The position numbers and the translations under genes were made by a program. Below, piece after piece: positions 1 to 11,316 of a DNA stretch of 64,000 nucleotides. The stretch comes from Costus lasius (lineage: Eukaryota; Streptophyta; Magnoliopsida; Zingiberales; Costaceae). The stretch's first letter is position 1; each line of letters begins with the position of its first letter. Location of the stretch: NCBI GenBank assembly GCA_027563935.2, contig CM050451.1, positions 97,987,565 to 98,051,564 of the forward strand, given 5' to 3'. The notes below the pieces were generated by a model. That model saw nothing but the letters and a program-made list of their open reading frames with translations, ran no database searches and had not been told where the DNA came from.

Positions 1-1635
1 CTGTGAGACTCTGACTTGGTGTCATGACTTAACCTCACAAGTGACAGGAGATGCATTGATCCCTTGACTTGAGGTCATTGACTCTTCTATATGGTTAGGG
101 GCATGCTTTGATATAACCTAACACCTCACTATAGTTGGGAGGTCATAACGGTTGTCATTAAGTATGTCACGACCCATATGAGAAGATCAATGGACAGACA
201 AAGGATTTGCCCATTCCTGAGGGAAGCTTGATATCCACGGGCCCCTTATGGTTGCATGACTGAAAGTGTATGGCTATACTCAGGTGAAAGCCTGATTTAG
301 TCATGACCATGAGATTGGGTGAAAACAAGTGGTGACACACTTGTCCAATCAGATATCAGTTTGGCAAAGAGGCTGTAATGCATCGATACCTTATTGCGAT
401 GATGAGAATGTCGATGTCGATATCCATTCTGAAGACTTGGGTAGTAGCGATGCACTGCTAGGCGCCACTCATACTTGTGATGACCTTAATTCATCACTGC
501 CAATGTCAGAGGAACCTATAGGGTCGCACACTTTCATACTCGAGTTCTCGTATTGATTAGGTAGCCTTATTGATTGAGTTATTGGATAACTAGGATCTAT
601 TTGAGAGATTTCATCATCACCAATGGCTTTGATGAGATAAAAGAAGCTTATTGAAGCCAAACTTTATTTTTGCTAGGTTGACACAAAGTTAACCATGGTT
701 GAGCCACATTTGACTTGGGTTGCATTGGATTAGATCCAATGGCTTAATTAACCTGTGTAATGAACTTTGGGCTAGCTCATTATCCAATGGGGGCCTTCTA
801 ATAAGTTGTCATGAAGAGATAAGAGGGCATAAGGGTATAATGGGGAGAAAATCTTCATATATGCGCCTAAGGGGTATAATGGGGTTAAGTGTTGGTGCCT
901 AATGCTTCATTAGGCATTTCTTAGCCACCTATGCCTCTTCCTTGGAAGGAAAGCTTGCCTCTATGGCAAGGCTTCGGGCGCATATGGGTTGGTGGACTTG
1001 TATGGCAAGTCCTAGGCGCATATGGTTGATGGCTAGGTGTTTATGGTAAAGGCTTGGAGTCTTTCCTTACATCTAACCCTTGCCACCCACTCTCCCATTA
1101 CCCTAGCTGGATTGTCCTCATAACCATGCACCTATATACCTTGTCTTGCTGCCCCTTTCTTTGATAATATTCAAATTACATGCGAGAGCAAGAAGCGGGG
1201 CAAAAGCAAAGGTGATCTTGGTGCATGTCTTCCTCCTCATAGCCGCAAGTCTTCCTCTTTCTTTCCTCTTGGTGCAATAAAAGCAAGAACTTGGCAGCAT
1301 CATCTCCCTCCTCCTTTCTCTTAGCGCACTTCATCCCTTGAAGGTGGCGCAAGTTTTGTAGGAGGCTCGCTAAGGCATGGATCTTCTTCCCAAGGTAAGC
1401 ACCGGGAGTGGAAGAAGGGAACTCGAGCATTGGCTGTGTGTGAGACTGCAAAGGGTGAACGCTTGGGCGCTTACATTGACATCGCTACTCTTTGCTCTTA
1501 GGTATCTATTCTATCACATCGTGTAGACCCCCTCGCTTGTAACGATCCTCTAGATTTTTGGGACTGACCTGTTTCGGGGATTTGCTTCCGTTGTGTATGT
1601 ATGTAAAATTTTAAAATCCCTGTGGTTTCCCAACA
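1..1635 (+). mobile_element. Ty1/copia LTR (family LTR-B), 5' end outside window
   Basis: Long terminal repeat of a plus-strand copia element. It ends in CCCAACA at 1631-1635, immediately before a tRNA-iMet primer-binding site, which fixes the 3' boundary. The 5' end lies before base 1. A divergent copy of the same LTR lies inverted at 55036-60340. That copy extends roughly 130-190 bases further upstream than this one, so the full LTR is probably about 1.8 kb. A TATA-like CCTATATACC stands at about 1130-1140, and the inverted copy has TATAAAA at the equivalent place (57000-57006). The layout (CA end, then GTGGTATCAGAGC) is standard for plant copia elements. The small open frames inside are not conserved in the second copy and are not annotated. 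Confidence 0.85.
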
Positions 1636-1636
1636 G

Positions 1637-1648
1637 TGGTATCAGAGC
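1637..1648 (+). other. Primer-binding site, tRNA-iMet
   Basis: TGGTATCAGAGC, complementary to the 3' end of plant initiator methionine tRNA, one base after the LTR end. It would prime minus-strand cDNA synthesis of the LTR-B element. Confidence 0.9.
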
Positions 1649-3597
1649 AACTTGTGAGACTCGAACAATATTCTTAATGCTTTTGTATGCTCAAATGCCA
1701 TTCAAATTTTCGAAAATTATTGTATGCACATGTTGTTTTTCTAAAGTAGAAAAATTGTAGGTTTCTTGTTCCTAACTTCTATTCAAAATCCTTTGGTCTT
1801 TTGCTTTCTTCACATGGTGGGATAGACCCATATGTGGAAGAAATAATTTCTCCTCTCATGGTGGGATAGACCCACTATGTAAGACTTGTTGAGATTATGC
1901 GGGGTATGGACTGAGTGATTGCCATAATCTTAGCAAGTTAAGGATTGCAAGTTGGTAACCTGTATGCCACTTGTAGACTCCTGAGAGAAATAAAGAACCA
2001 AAGATTTGCAATAAGAGGTTGAGGAAGAGAGACATGTTTTGATGAAAAACTAAATTTTAGCTTTTGTGTTTTTCATGAGCATATAGAAAAGCAAGAGAAA
2101 AATATCTTGTTTGTGCATTGTGTTGTGGCCATAGTCAAGCCCCTTGTACGCCTGTGATGTATTTGTGTTAAGCCTGCGTGTAGGGCTGTCCATTCGGTTT
2201 GACCCGAACCGAACCGAACCGGTTTGGGTCAAACCGATTTTTTTTTATATGTATAAAAAAAACTAAAGCCGAACCGAACCGTATTATGTAAAAACCGAAA
2301 ATGAACCGAACCGAATCTTTCGGTTCAGTTCGGTTCAAACCGAAAAAAAAACCGAATTTAGAATAAATAATCATGGAAACGTGCAGTGGGTGGGAGGCGT
2401 AAGAAGCGTGTTGCGTTGCGTTGGCCGGAAGAAAATTCTGGTCGAAGATCTTTGCCCAAGGTAGGTTAGGGGAAACTGGGGTCGCCTTGACACTACAGTG
2501 ACAGCCGAGGGCAGTCACAACGACGCCAAGATCGCTCGTTCGACTCGACGGCTAAGAACTTCGGACGTGCTGCAGCAGCAGGTGAAAGCGACCGCACCAG
2601 ATCCCACGCGCACTTGAGCTTCTCGGCGACCTGGCTGCCGTCGGAGGAGGTGAGGTGGATGGCGAATCAGAGATTGAGGCGCTTCGATGGCTCGGCGGAA
2701 GGGACGATGGCAGGGGTACGACGACGAGTGCCGCTGGCAATGGCGGAAGGGAGTAAGGGACGATGGCGGAGAGATGGCGACGAGAATCTGAAGCGACAGA
2801 GCTTGATATTTTTTCTTCAGAGAAGCAGGCTTGGGCACAAGTCACTTAGCATTAGCTGTGTGAGAGCATTTAATGCAAATGCATGAGACGTCAGACATCG
2901 TTTTGATAAATATGTATTTTTTATGTGTATGCTTGAGAGCCTTTAATGCAAATGCGTGACGGCGTGAGACGTTTTGATAATTATATAATTTTTTTATATG
3001 TATGCGTGAGAGTATATGCTATAGTAATTAAAGATTTTGTGACTTTTGTCAGAGCATTGATGCAAATGCATGAGTGAGACGTTTGTATAATAACAAAAAA
3101 TTTGAAATTGAAAGATTTGATCAAATTATATATGATTCGGTGCAATTAATGCACCAATAGCCGAATCCTGCATTCGTTCACACGCTATTTCGGGTCGGTT
3201 CGGGTTTAAATAAATTTTTTTATCAAAACCGAAATCGACCCAATGGAAAATTAAATTTTCATAACCCGAACCGAACCCGATTTATGTTGTGTTGTGTCAA
3301 CCCGAACCGAACCGACAAAATCGGTTCGGTTCGATTCGGTTTGTCGGTTTAACCCGACTAATGGACAGCCCTACCTGCGTGTTTTTTCTTTTTCAATTGC
3401 ACGAAGAAGATTAAGTGGCGCATCCTTCATGAAGTCTTGGCATTGGCACAACTCTTGATGGCGCATCATGCAAGGTGGTGCTTGTTTGGGTTTGACTAAA
3501 CCATAGGGTTTGAGTGCAACCCCTCTTGGAGCATGCATGGTGGCACATCTTGGTTGGTGGCGCAAAGAGAAAGGCATTGGAAAATCGCTGTGACACA
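1649..3597 (+). mobile_element. Untranslated leader of the LTR-B copia element, interrupted
   Basis: Sequence downstream of the primer-binding site with no long open frame. It is split by the hAT insertion at 2181-3373. A short direct repeat (ATGGTGGGATAGACCC) occurs at about 1813 and 1858. After the hAT element the leader resumes at 3382 with GGCGC-rich text resembling the LTR (for example GTGGCGCATCCTTCAT). It becomes unrecognisable near 3600. No gag-pol of this copy is present in the window, so the element is truncated or rearranged. The right boundary is approximate. Confidence 0.5.
2181..3373. mobile_element. Non-autonomous hAT transposon 1 (1193 bp)
   Basis: Both ends carry an inverted repeat, TAGGGCTGTCCATT at 2181 and AATGGACAGCCCTA ending at 3373. 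The element is flanked by a perfect 8-bp target duplication, CCTGCGTG, at 2173-2180 and 3374-3381. An 8-bp duplication with a TAGGG-type end is the hAT signature. The subterminal 150 bases at each end are packed with CCGAACCGAACC / GGTTCGGTTCGG repeats, the usual place for transposase binding sites. No transposase is encoded. The interior at about 2430-2880 is markedly more GC-rich than the rest and looks like captured exon-like sequence. I do not recognise a gene in it. Confidence 0.92.
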
Positions 3598-4812
3598 AAC
3601 AACAAAGATCAACGAAGGAGATTAATCAACAAAGATTCTCTTTCAATCAGTCGAAGAGAGAATCCTGAGATGGGCGGGTTCGGATCGTCTGAACGAAGAA
3701 CACAAAATCCATAAAAAATACGGAATCAGATGTACATAAGAAAATTACCTAAATTGATCCTCACTGTCTCAGCAAGAAGGAAAGGATATCTGTGATTATC
3801 ATTGGGCCTTTGATCAGATTACAGGGTTCGTGTCCACTTCCTAATCGGTCCCTCAGCAACTCTCAACACACCTCTTTCTTCCGCCATCCACATTCCACAT
3901 AAGGTTAATTGGTGTGAAATCTCAGACAGTCGCTGGCTAAGAGCCCGATTGAAGTAACACCACTTTGCAAATATTTGATGCCATCTCCTCTATCGCCCCA
4001 ACGGAAGGGCCATTGACAAGCGTCGCCTCCCTTTGAAACGCATCGTCTACACCATTCCACCTCCACTCAGGCGCCTCTTCCGCCTATACTCAGCAAGGCC
4101 GCCGCTTTTCCTCTTTGCTGGCTTCCTTCCTGTGTCTCAACTAGAATCAAATTTGCAGACGCCTCCGCCTGCAGCATGCTCATCCTCTTCCCCGAAGTCT
4201 TTATCAACAAGCAAACTCCTCTCGCTAGCTGTTTCCTTACCTCCATCGACGCCATCTCCTCAACAACCACCGAACTTGCTGCTACTTAACACAGAGGGCC
4301 GCCATCGCTGGATTCATCCCTTCAGCGCCTCACTTCTGCTTCCCTTTGAGACCCAAATTGTTACAGCGATCTCCAGGGAGCAGCTCGTGGTCACCTTCAC
4401 CGGAGCTTAGCAATGCCGCCGCTTCTCCTCCCTGCTAATTTCGCTCCTACGCCTCAATCGGAAGCAACTTATGGTCGCCTATCGCCTCGTCGTTATCGGG
4501 AATTCACATGAGTCAAAGAACTTTACTCTTTGACTTAGGAAATAATAAAAAAATTAAAATAAAAAGAAAATAAATAAATAAATATGTGTGATAAAACGAG
4601 ATGATATTAACAACCATGGCTGATTTAGTCTGCTTGCTAAATGATTTGGACTTAACTCAAGTCGCTAAATGTTGACTCCAAAAGAAAATTTTTAAAACAT
4701 TCTCAATAATAATAAATACTTAAAAGCCTTTTACCATCGTGGTGAAATATTATTTGGGAGGAACGTCGACGTTTATCGTCAGGGAATAACTCCACAATAT
4801 GATATTTCGTTC
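3598..4812. other. Unassigned intergenic sequence, no gene supported
   Basis: About 1.2 kb with no recognisable domain. Part of it (about 3950-4480) is GC-rich and has an open frame of 125 codons at 4033-4410. That frame reads as a low-complexity proline/serine/leucine string with no motif and is not called. From 4500 onwards the sequence becomes AT-rich and leads into a minisatellite. It could be an eroded promoter or 5' UTR fragment, or an unclassified element. Confidence 0.4.
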
Positions 4813-5245
4813 ATCAAAGCTAAGGTATTTTTTTCAAATTTAAATATCCTACACACTACAAGACCGGATATTTTCCAAATTGAATTATCCAACACACAAC
4901 AAGCCCGAGTAATTTTCCAAATTTAAATTATTCAACAAGCTGTGAGGCCGAGTAATTTTCTCAAATTTAAATATTTAATATGCCGCAAGGCCTGATATTT
5001 TATCCAACAAGCCGCAAGGCTGGGTAACTTTCTCAAATTTAAATATCCAACATGCTGCAAGGTCGGATATTTTCCAAATTCAAATTATCCAACATGGCAT
5101 GAGGCCGGGTAATTTTTCAAATTTAAATATCCAACATGCTGCAAGGCCAGATATTTTCCAAATCAAATTATCCAACACACCGTAAGGCCAGATAATTTTC
5201 CAAATTGAAATATCCAATACACCGCAAGACTGAATATTTTCCAAA
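4813..5245. repeat. Minisatellite array A, units about 42 bp
   Basis: Around ten diverged units built on AAATATCCAACATGCTGCAA followed by GGCCGGATATTTTCC, alternating with AAATTCAAATTATCCAAC. The same unit type recurs at 24480-24965 (inverted), 41990-42640 and 49620-51370. The array stops abruptly at about 5245, where the truncated 3' LTR of the Athila-like element begins. Confidence 0.75.
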
Positions 5246-5903
5246 TTCGCGGCAGTGAAAACTAGGGCGATGCACTGTAAACTTCGCGGCAGATAACTTC
5301 CTCTCAAGTATCACGACCGGAGATGCACTGTAAACTTCGCGGCAGTGAAAACTAGGGCGATGGCAAGAATCACGATTTCTCTCTGAATCGTGGATCAAAA
5401 TTGGGGCTTTTGTGTGATAATGCACTCCTCCGTCTGACGAGTCTTTCACTTTCACTTTTTGTACAAAAAGAGACCCAAAATACGGCCTGTGAAATCCATT
5501 ACGGCAGGGCCGTGATTTCTTCAAAACTTTCTATACAAACAGAGACCCAAAATAGGCAGTGCTCAGAAATTACGGCAATACCGTGGTTTATTCTGTAGGT
5601 GCAGTGAAACCACGGTATCGTAATTTGGATTACGGTCCTACCGTATTTTGGTCTAAAGCTCTAATCCTTGTGAAATTTGACATGCAATTTTCTCTTGATG
5701 GTGGGAATTCATCTATGCTTCTGAATTTGCTTGAAAACATCTCAAAATAGTGCCTTTTTACCTGAAAATAATCAAAAATCGGAAAAAGTGTAGATTCTGC
5801 AATATTTGATAAATAAGGCATAAAAATAAGCAAAACAGTATGAATATGACACAAAAAGAGCTATGAAATGGCACAAAATATACTATAAATTTTGGTGTCA
5901 TCA
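5246..5903 (-). mobile_element. 3' LTR of the Athila-like element, truncated
   Basis: About 650 bases homologous to the right half of the LTR at 22023-23946. For example, CTCTGAATCGTGGATCAAAA occurs in both, and the stretch 5585-5900 aligns with 23625-23943. The U3 end (TGATGACACC on the minus strand) lies at 5903, next to the internal region. The U5 half is missing: the homology ends near 5246 at the minisatellite. A short internal duplication (GCACTGTAAACTTCGCGGCAG) at 5272 and 5321 marks local rearrangement. Confidence 0.75.
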
Positions 5904-7755
5904 AATACATAAGGCTCAAACTTTGCTTGTCCTCAAGCAAAATCAAAAATTAATCAAAGGAAAAAAACTTTCTTATGAAGAATAAATTTCTAAAATACAA
6001 TCACCAATGAAAAATTTCACCAATTGTTTCATAAAATTTTAAACAGACATATCATCCTCTGAATTCAATTCTCAAGATCTACAACTTAATCAAATAAAAC
6101 TTTGCAACTTGTATAATAAATAGAGTTTCAATCTCAAGATTTCATTCAGTTTTCAGTTCAAAACTATCATACTTTTGTTTATAGGAGTAGGATTGCCAAG
6201 ATCTTTTTTCACTCAGAAAATTTTTTTAGTTCCTCCCTTTTATGCATCGTTCACATTCTCTAATTCGATTACCACCTTTTTTCTGGTGACGAAATTAGAG
6301 TACATTGATCACATAATCAATGTAATAGAACTCATATCTCTTAAGTAGGAAGAATCTTACACAAGATAGCGGAGTTAATGTAAAAAGATTACTCTCCAAG
6401 GTGTGTTCTTTTTCTTTTGGACTTCAACTCTTATCTTAGGTACCACCACAAATCAACATGGTGCCAAGACGAGGTGTCAATCTCTTGAAAAAAAATTTTC
6501 TCTCAATTTTTTTATTTTGACTTCAACCCATGTCTTTGGTACCACTTCCAATTTTGCGCAGTGCCAACTTAGGGAGTCATCACTCTCATTATTTGGATCA
6601 AGGAATCTTTCTTCCCAACAAATAGTAAATATTATAAACATCAACTAAATTAATCAATCAATATCAATTCAAATATCATACTCATATACTGATTTATCTA
6701 AAGATGTAGCTTCACTTTTCAAACCAAATTCATCAAATAATATGTCCACCCAAAATTTAATTTATCAATCAATGAAAAACTCCATCAGGCAGATATATAT
6801 TAGAGAAATAAATTTAACATAAAAGGTCAGTCCTAATCACAGGCATAAACACATTCATCAACAAGAAAATCATTTCATCAACAAAAATTTCTCCAAAAAT
6901 AAACTAGGCCACAAAATAAGAATAGCATATACTCATTCAGAATAAAAGTCATACAAGTCATCATGCATTAGTGTGCACCTCCACAAGGTGCTCAATATCA
7001 AAATATCATCAATCATTATACAACCAGATCGAAGTCAGTATCAATAAAGTAAAATCAAGGCAGGGTAGCGGTGGCGGACACAAAAAGCTTGGAAGAATCA
7101 TCCTTCCCTATAAAACATGAGACATCAAAAAGATAAAGAAAATGAAATATAAAGAAGTAAGGAAAGAGATTCTCACAAAACTTTACTCATCAGCATCGGA
7201 TCCAATCTCTTTTGTGTCCTCGAGGGTAGATTAGTTGGAGCAGGAATAGGTGAAAACACAGATGAGAAATTCTAAAAACGTATGTGGAATCGCATACACG
7301 AAGGAAATTACGGCCGTACATCAAAATAGTATAGTAGTGCTGAATTTTTTTTTCTTTTTTTGAAAATTGGCCAAAAATACGAAACCGTAAAAATTATTAT
7401 GGTAGTGCCATATTTTTCGCAAATATCTTCAGAACTCTCGGGTAGGAAAACTGCTCAAATTACGGTACCGTGAAAATGGTTACGGCACCGCCGTAAAAGC
7501 GATAAAACTCTCGGGAAGATTTTGAAGCAAAAATATGGCACGTGAAAATGATTACGGCAGTGCCGTAATGGCGTCAAAACTTTCTGGTCGAAAACATACC
7601 AAAATACGACACCATAATTTGCATTACGGTGGTGCCATAATTTGCACCAAAATCGATTTTACCTACAAAAAGAAAAGAAAATTTAGTTCTAAGGTAAAAA
7701 TAAAAATAAAAATAAAGTAAAAGGGAATGAACTAAAGTAAGAGTGTTTGGGTTGC
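5904..7755 (-). mobile_element. 3' untranslated region of the Athila-like element
   Basis: Internal sequence between the integrase end and the 3' LTR with no open frame of note, so no env-like gene. It begins (right of the LTR) with a degenerate polypurine-tract region and the motif GCTTGTCCTCAAGCAA. This motif also lies beside the LTR at 61358 in a related element. The homologous untranslated region of that element is 61358-63018. Two local copies of TTCAAC(T/C)C(T/A)...TAGGTACCAC-type text (6423-6440 and 6521-6545) occur. The copia element has inserted at the right edge. Confidence 0.65.
7390..7650. repeat. 72-bp tandem units with palindromic cores inside the gypsy 3' UTR
   Basis: Cores of the form TTACGGCANTGCCGTAA at 7480-7496, 7552-7568 and 7624-7640 are spaced exactly 72 bases. 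A diverged core lies at about 7397. The same units make up part of the Athila-like LTR (23329-23700) and the LTR at 58541-58884. Here they lie outside any LTR. Confidence 0.7.
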
Positions 7756-9460
7756 TGTTGGAGTATGCCCTTAAGGCTAATGTTTGAGGCCTTTGGGATT
7801 GTAATAGTATCATGTAATAAACTCTTATGTTTATAAAAGGCATGGTTATTATTCAGCTTGTCACCTTGTCTGCTGTAATAAGTGTACTTCTGAATAATGT
7901 CTCAAAGCTGTTCAGCTAGGCTGACAGGCTATAAGTCCTTAGTCGAGATATCTTGGAGAACATGAGACAGCCTTGATATGATAGAGACTAATATGAGTGC
8001 TAATCTTATAGGATGCTTCGAGCATGGAATAAGATGTAGACTCATGGGTACATTGGATGTACTGGACAGACCCTACTGGGATATTCCATTGCTTGTCACA
8101 ATGTGAATGATCCTTGTAAGCAACAAGTGGCACATGTCCTCTGACTTGAGATCACTTGTGTTTCTAAATGAGGATTGTCATTGTCTTGAGCTAGTTCAAT
8201 ATCATTTGAGATATAATGATTATAGACTATCTTGGATGGTGAGCTTGAATCAGGTTAGGGCACTTGTGATAGATAAAGGATTGCCGTCTCCTTGTTTAAG
8301 GAGTGTGATGTTCTATAGGGCCACACTATATGAGATGATTGAGGAAGTGTATGGCCATACCCAGATGACTATGTTCATCTGATCTAATCATGCTCATCGT
8401 ATTGGAGTTACAAGCTTGACATGCTTGTCCAATAAGAACATCCAGTGGCAAAGGACACATGTATGCCTTGTGAATTGAGTCACACTTGTGCTGTGTTTTG
8501 GGTGCAGTCTTGGAAGACTCTTTCCTTTATATCGGGAGACAGTGATGTGTTGCTAGATACCCCTCACTGATCGTGATAACGTAAGTTATCGTTACCGACA
8601 TTTAAAGGAAACCCTCAGGGTCGCACAATTTGGTGATATGGCTTCCTTAAGTCAGATCGTGTGGACTGAATTGTTTTGGTTCAGTTTAAAGAGATTTAAT
8701 CTCTGATTGTAAGTGAGATCTGGTCTGATCATGTTTGATTGATTAGAGCTTTAGATCGGTAAGCTTCGATCGAGAGAGATGATGCTAGATCGGTGCGATC
8801 AGAAGCGTCAGATGATGAAGGGTCAGATCTAGGACCTTGTGGTCTAATTTGGTCTAGACTTAATTCTGGGCTGATTTGGTTTCGAAATTGAACCAATGAA
8901 ATTGAACCGGCTCATGGGTTGAGCGCTTGGTTCAAGAGGGAGAAGAGGTTGCGTTTGGTTCATGGAAACATGAACCATGAACGCCAACTCTTAATCGTTG
9001 CCATTTATGGAAAGTTCCATAAGCTAAACGCATATGCGTTCATGGCTTGATTACTCTCTAATGCTTTCGGTTTTGCTCTTTGGGTGTGGAGAAAACGGCT
9101 TGCTCTTGGAGAAGGCGTTGTTCTTGCGAAAAGAAGGAAGAGCTCTCGAAAAGAAGGCAGCCCTTTTCATCTAATCTCCTACACACGGTTGAAAGAGCTT
9201 GCCAATCTTGCTAGCACAAGACTTGCGCAAGGAGGAAGCTTTCATCCCTTGTGTGTGATTTCTTTGGAGAAGATCCCTTCGGTCTTTCTTCTTCCAAGCC
9301 GCACCATCTACATGGCTATGGTATGATCTTGTTCTTATCAATCTTTGATAGTTGAACAATTGGCATGCAAACGATTTTAAAACCCTTGCTTCCGCTTGCA
9401 TCATTTTTCATTAGCGCCATGCTTAGGGTTTTTGCCCCCTTTATCTTTGGGGTTCCTACA
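7756..9460 (+). mobile_element. 5' LTR of the Angela-like copia element
   Basis: Begins TGTTGGAG and ends CCTACA. Every base checked matches the 3' LTR at an offset of 7466. A TATA-like TTATAAAAGG lies at 7831-7840, only about 80 bases from the start. Another AT-rich box (TTTATATC) lies near 8525, so the true promoter is uncertain. Short open frames inside occur identically in both LTRs only because the LTRs are identical, and they carry no motifs. Confidence 0.95.
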
Positions 9461-9462
9461 AT

Positions 9463-9474
9463 TGGTATCAGAGC
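9463..9474 (+). other. Primer-binding site, tRNA-iMet
   Basis: TGGTATCAGAGC, two bases after the 5' LTR, complementary to initiator methionine tRNA. Confidence 0.95.
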
Positions 9475-11316
9475 TTGGCTCTTTGCATGCTATTTTGTTT
9501 GCTAATGTGATCCATACTTGTTGCGCCTACTTTGTTTACATGTTGGATGCGCTTACCTTGGTTTGGTTTCATGAAAGTTGCGCTTGTATCATGGCTTCAT
9601 GAAGGTTGCGCATGTATCATTTGATGACATGTAGTTTGCGCTCCCCCTTGAAGGGGACTCCCTGAAGTTTGCGCTCCCCCTTGAAGGGGACCCCCTTAGA
9701 TCTAAGGGTTATCAAGCATGTTGTTTGTTTGTTTGCGCATGTACTAGATGTTTTTAAAAACAAACTTACATCTTGCGCGCATGATTAGATCTAAGGTGTC
9801 CCTACAATAAACCCTTAGATGGGTTGATGGGGTTGAAGTCACCACTAGGTTAGATCCAAGTCTGATCAGACCATCTGACAGCTCAGATGGGTTGACCCAA
9901 TAGCACCTATGCGCAAGCACAAGGTGGCTATAGGTTGACTGCATCTAGGGCGTGTAGCGAGGTCTGGTTGAGACAACTACTGAACACACTTGAGTTAGGC
10001 CCGGGGTCACACCCGCTTGCCAAAACTCATGGGGTGGTTCAGCCCTTGGGGCATGCATGGTTGACCATTAGGTCAACTCGGGTCAGTTAGGACTCGGTGC
10101 ATGCAAGGGCAAAGGATCTAGCTAGATGGATGAGTGGATCCCCATCAATGGACCATTGTAAGGTTATAGGGATCATAAGGAAATTAAAATTGATGCCATG
10201 GGGTTTTTCAAAACTTTTAATTTCAAGATGATTGGATCACATGTTGATTGAACCATTTGCTTGTTTATTTAGTCTTATGTGGGTTGCCCTATTGTGTGCT
10301 GTGCTGGGGCCTGCGTGCCTGGATTTAAAATTGTAAATTAATTTGTGATCTGCGAATCACATTGTACTTAATTTATAATATGTAGTTGACCTGCGAGTCA
10401 ACCTTGTCTAGATAGATCAAATGTATTTGATTAGACAAGAGCAAAGGCACACATCCCAAAGGGGCATTCAGCTGGTAACGCACCTGAGGTGCTCTTGGCG
10501 CTAGGGCCCTAGGTTGGACCAGATGAGATGCCAAGGAGCTCAAGTGAAGACTTAAGTAAATTAAGGTCTTACTAGGGTTCATGGGCTTTTACCACATAAG
10601 ATCATGCTTTCTTCTTATTGCTTATAATTAGAATTGCATGTTTAAGTTTATCTTCTGCTATCACCATAGGACTTGCATGATAGTTAAGAAGATAAAAGAC
10701 CGATAAAATCCAACGCTAATATATCAAGCTCGTAAGCCTTCTGACGCGAAACCTCACCTTTCTGATTATCGTTGGAGCCGTGTTGAACCCACTCAGTGGG
10801 CACGTCCATCTATCTTCAGACGGTGCTGGATTTCACCTGCGTGTTACAGAGTTGGGATTTATCCCCTCTCGTTGCTCAGCATAGCACGTGGTGGTCCAGG
10901 GAGTAGGTCAGGTCAGCTTGACCATGTTGGCTACATATGTGGCGCATATGGTAGCACATGGAGGCAGCCATCTCTGGGATCAGAGACTGTGTTGTACCAA
11001 CTCAGTTGGCACAGTCTGCTGGATTGCCAAGATGAAGGGGAATCGCACGGGTTGGCGATTGGCTGGGACAGCCTACCAGAAATTAGTGCTTGTTATCTCT
11101 GTGCATCTTATCTCGCCTGAGCGGGACGCGGAGACCAAGTATGAAATCTGGATCCCATCTCACTAAAAGAGTATTACTCTTTCGGACTGTTTACTGGATT
11201 TTTCAGTCAGACAAAATAGTGAGAAAAGAATCTTTCTTAAGTCCTGGATTGATTCTAAACATTGATACTGACCTTGCTGTTCTTGCTTGTTGTAGATTCC
11301 TGCAGCAACGAACACC
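9475..11316 (+). mobile_element. Long untranslated leader of the Angela-like element
   Basis: 1842 bases between the primer site and the gag start, without a long frame. It contains direct repeats: a 26-base repeat beginning AGTTTGCGCTCCCCC at 9633 and 9665, each holding a CCCCCTTGAAGGGG hairpin, and a diverged TTCATGAA(A/G)GTTGCGC repeat near 9569 and 9597. Further short inverted repeats occur near 10795 (CCCACTCAGTGGG) and 11000 (CCAACTCAGTTGG). Leaders of the BARE type are known to be long and to hold packaging and dimerisation signals. Assigning that role here is inference. Confidence 0.75.

Noticed and set aside
4033..4410. 125-codon open frame
   Set aside because: Pro/Ser/Leu-rich with no domain and no recognised neighbouring gene structure. 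Could be an eroded 5' UTR.
4813..5245. Regularly spaced repeats that might suggest a CRISPR array
   Set aside because: Units are diverged and contiguous without unique spacers, and the context is a plant genome. It is a minisatellite.
8107..8382. 91-codon frame present in both copia LTRs
   Set aside because: Its identity in the two LTRs is explained by LTR identity. It has no motif and starts inside U3.
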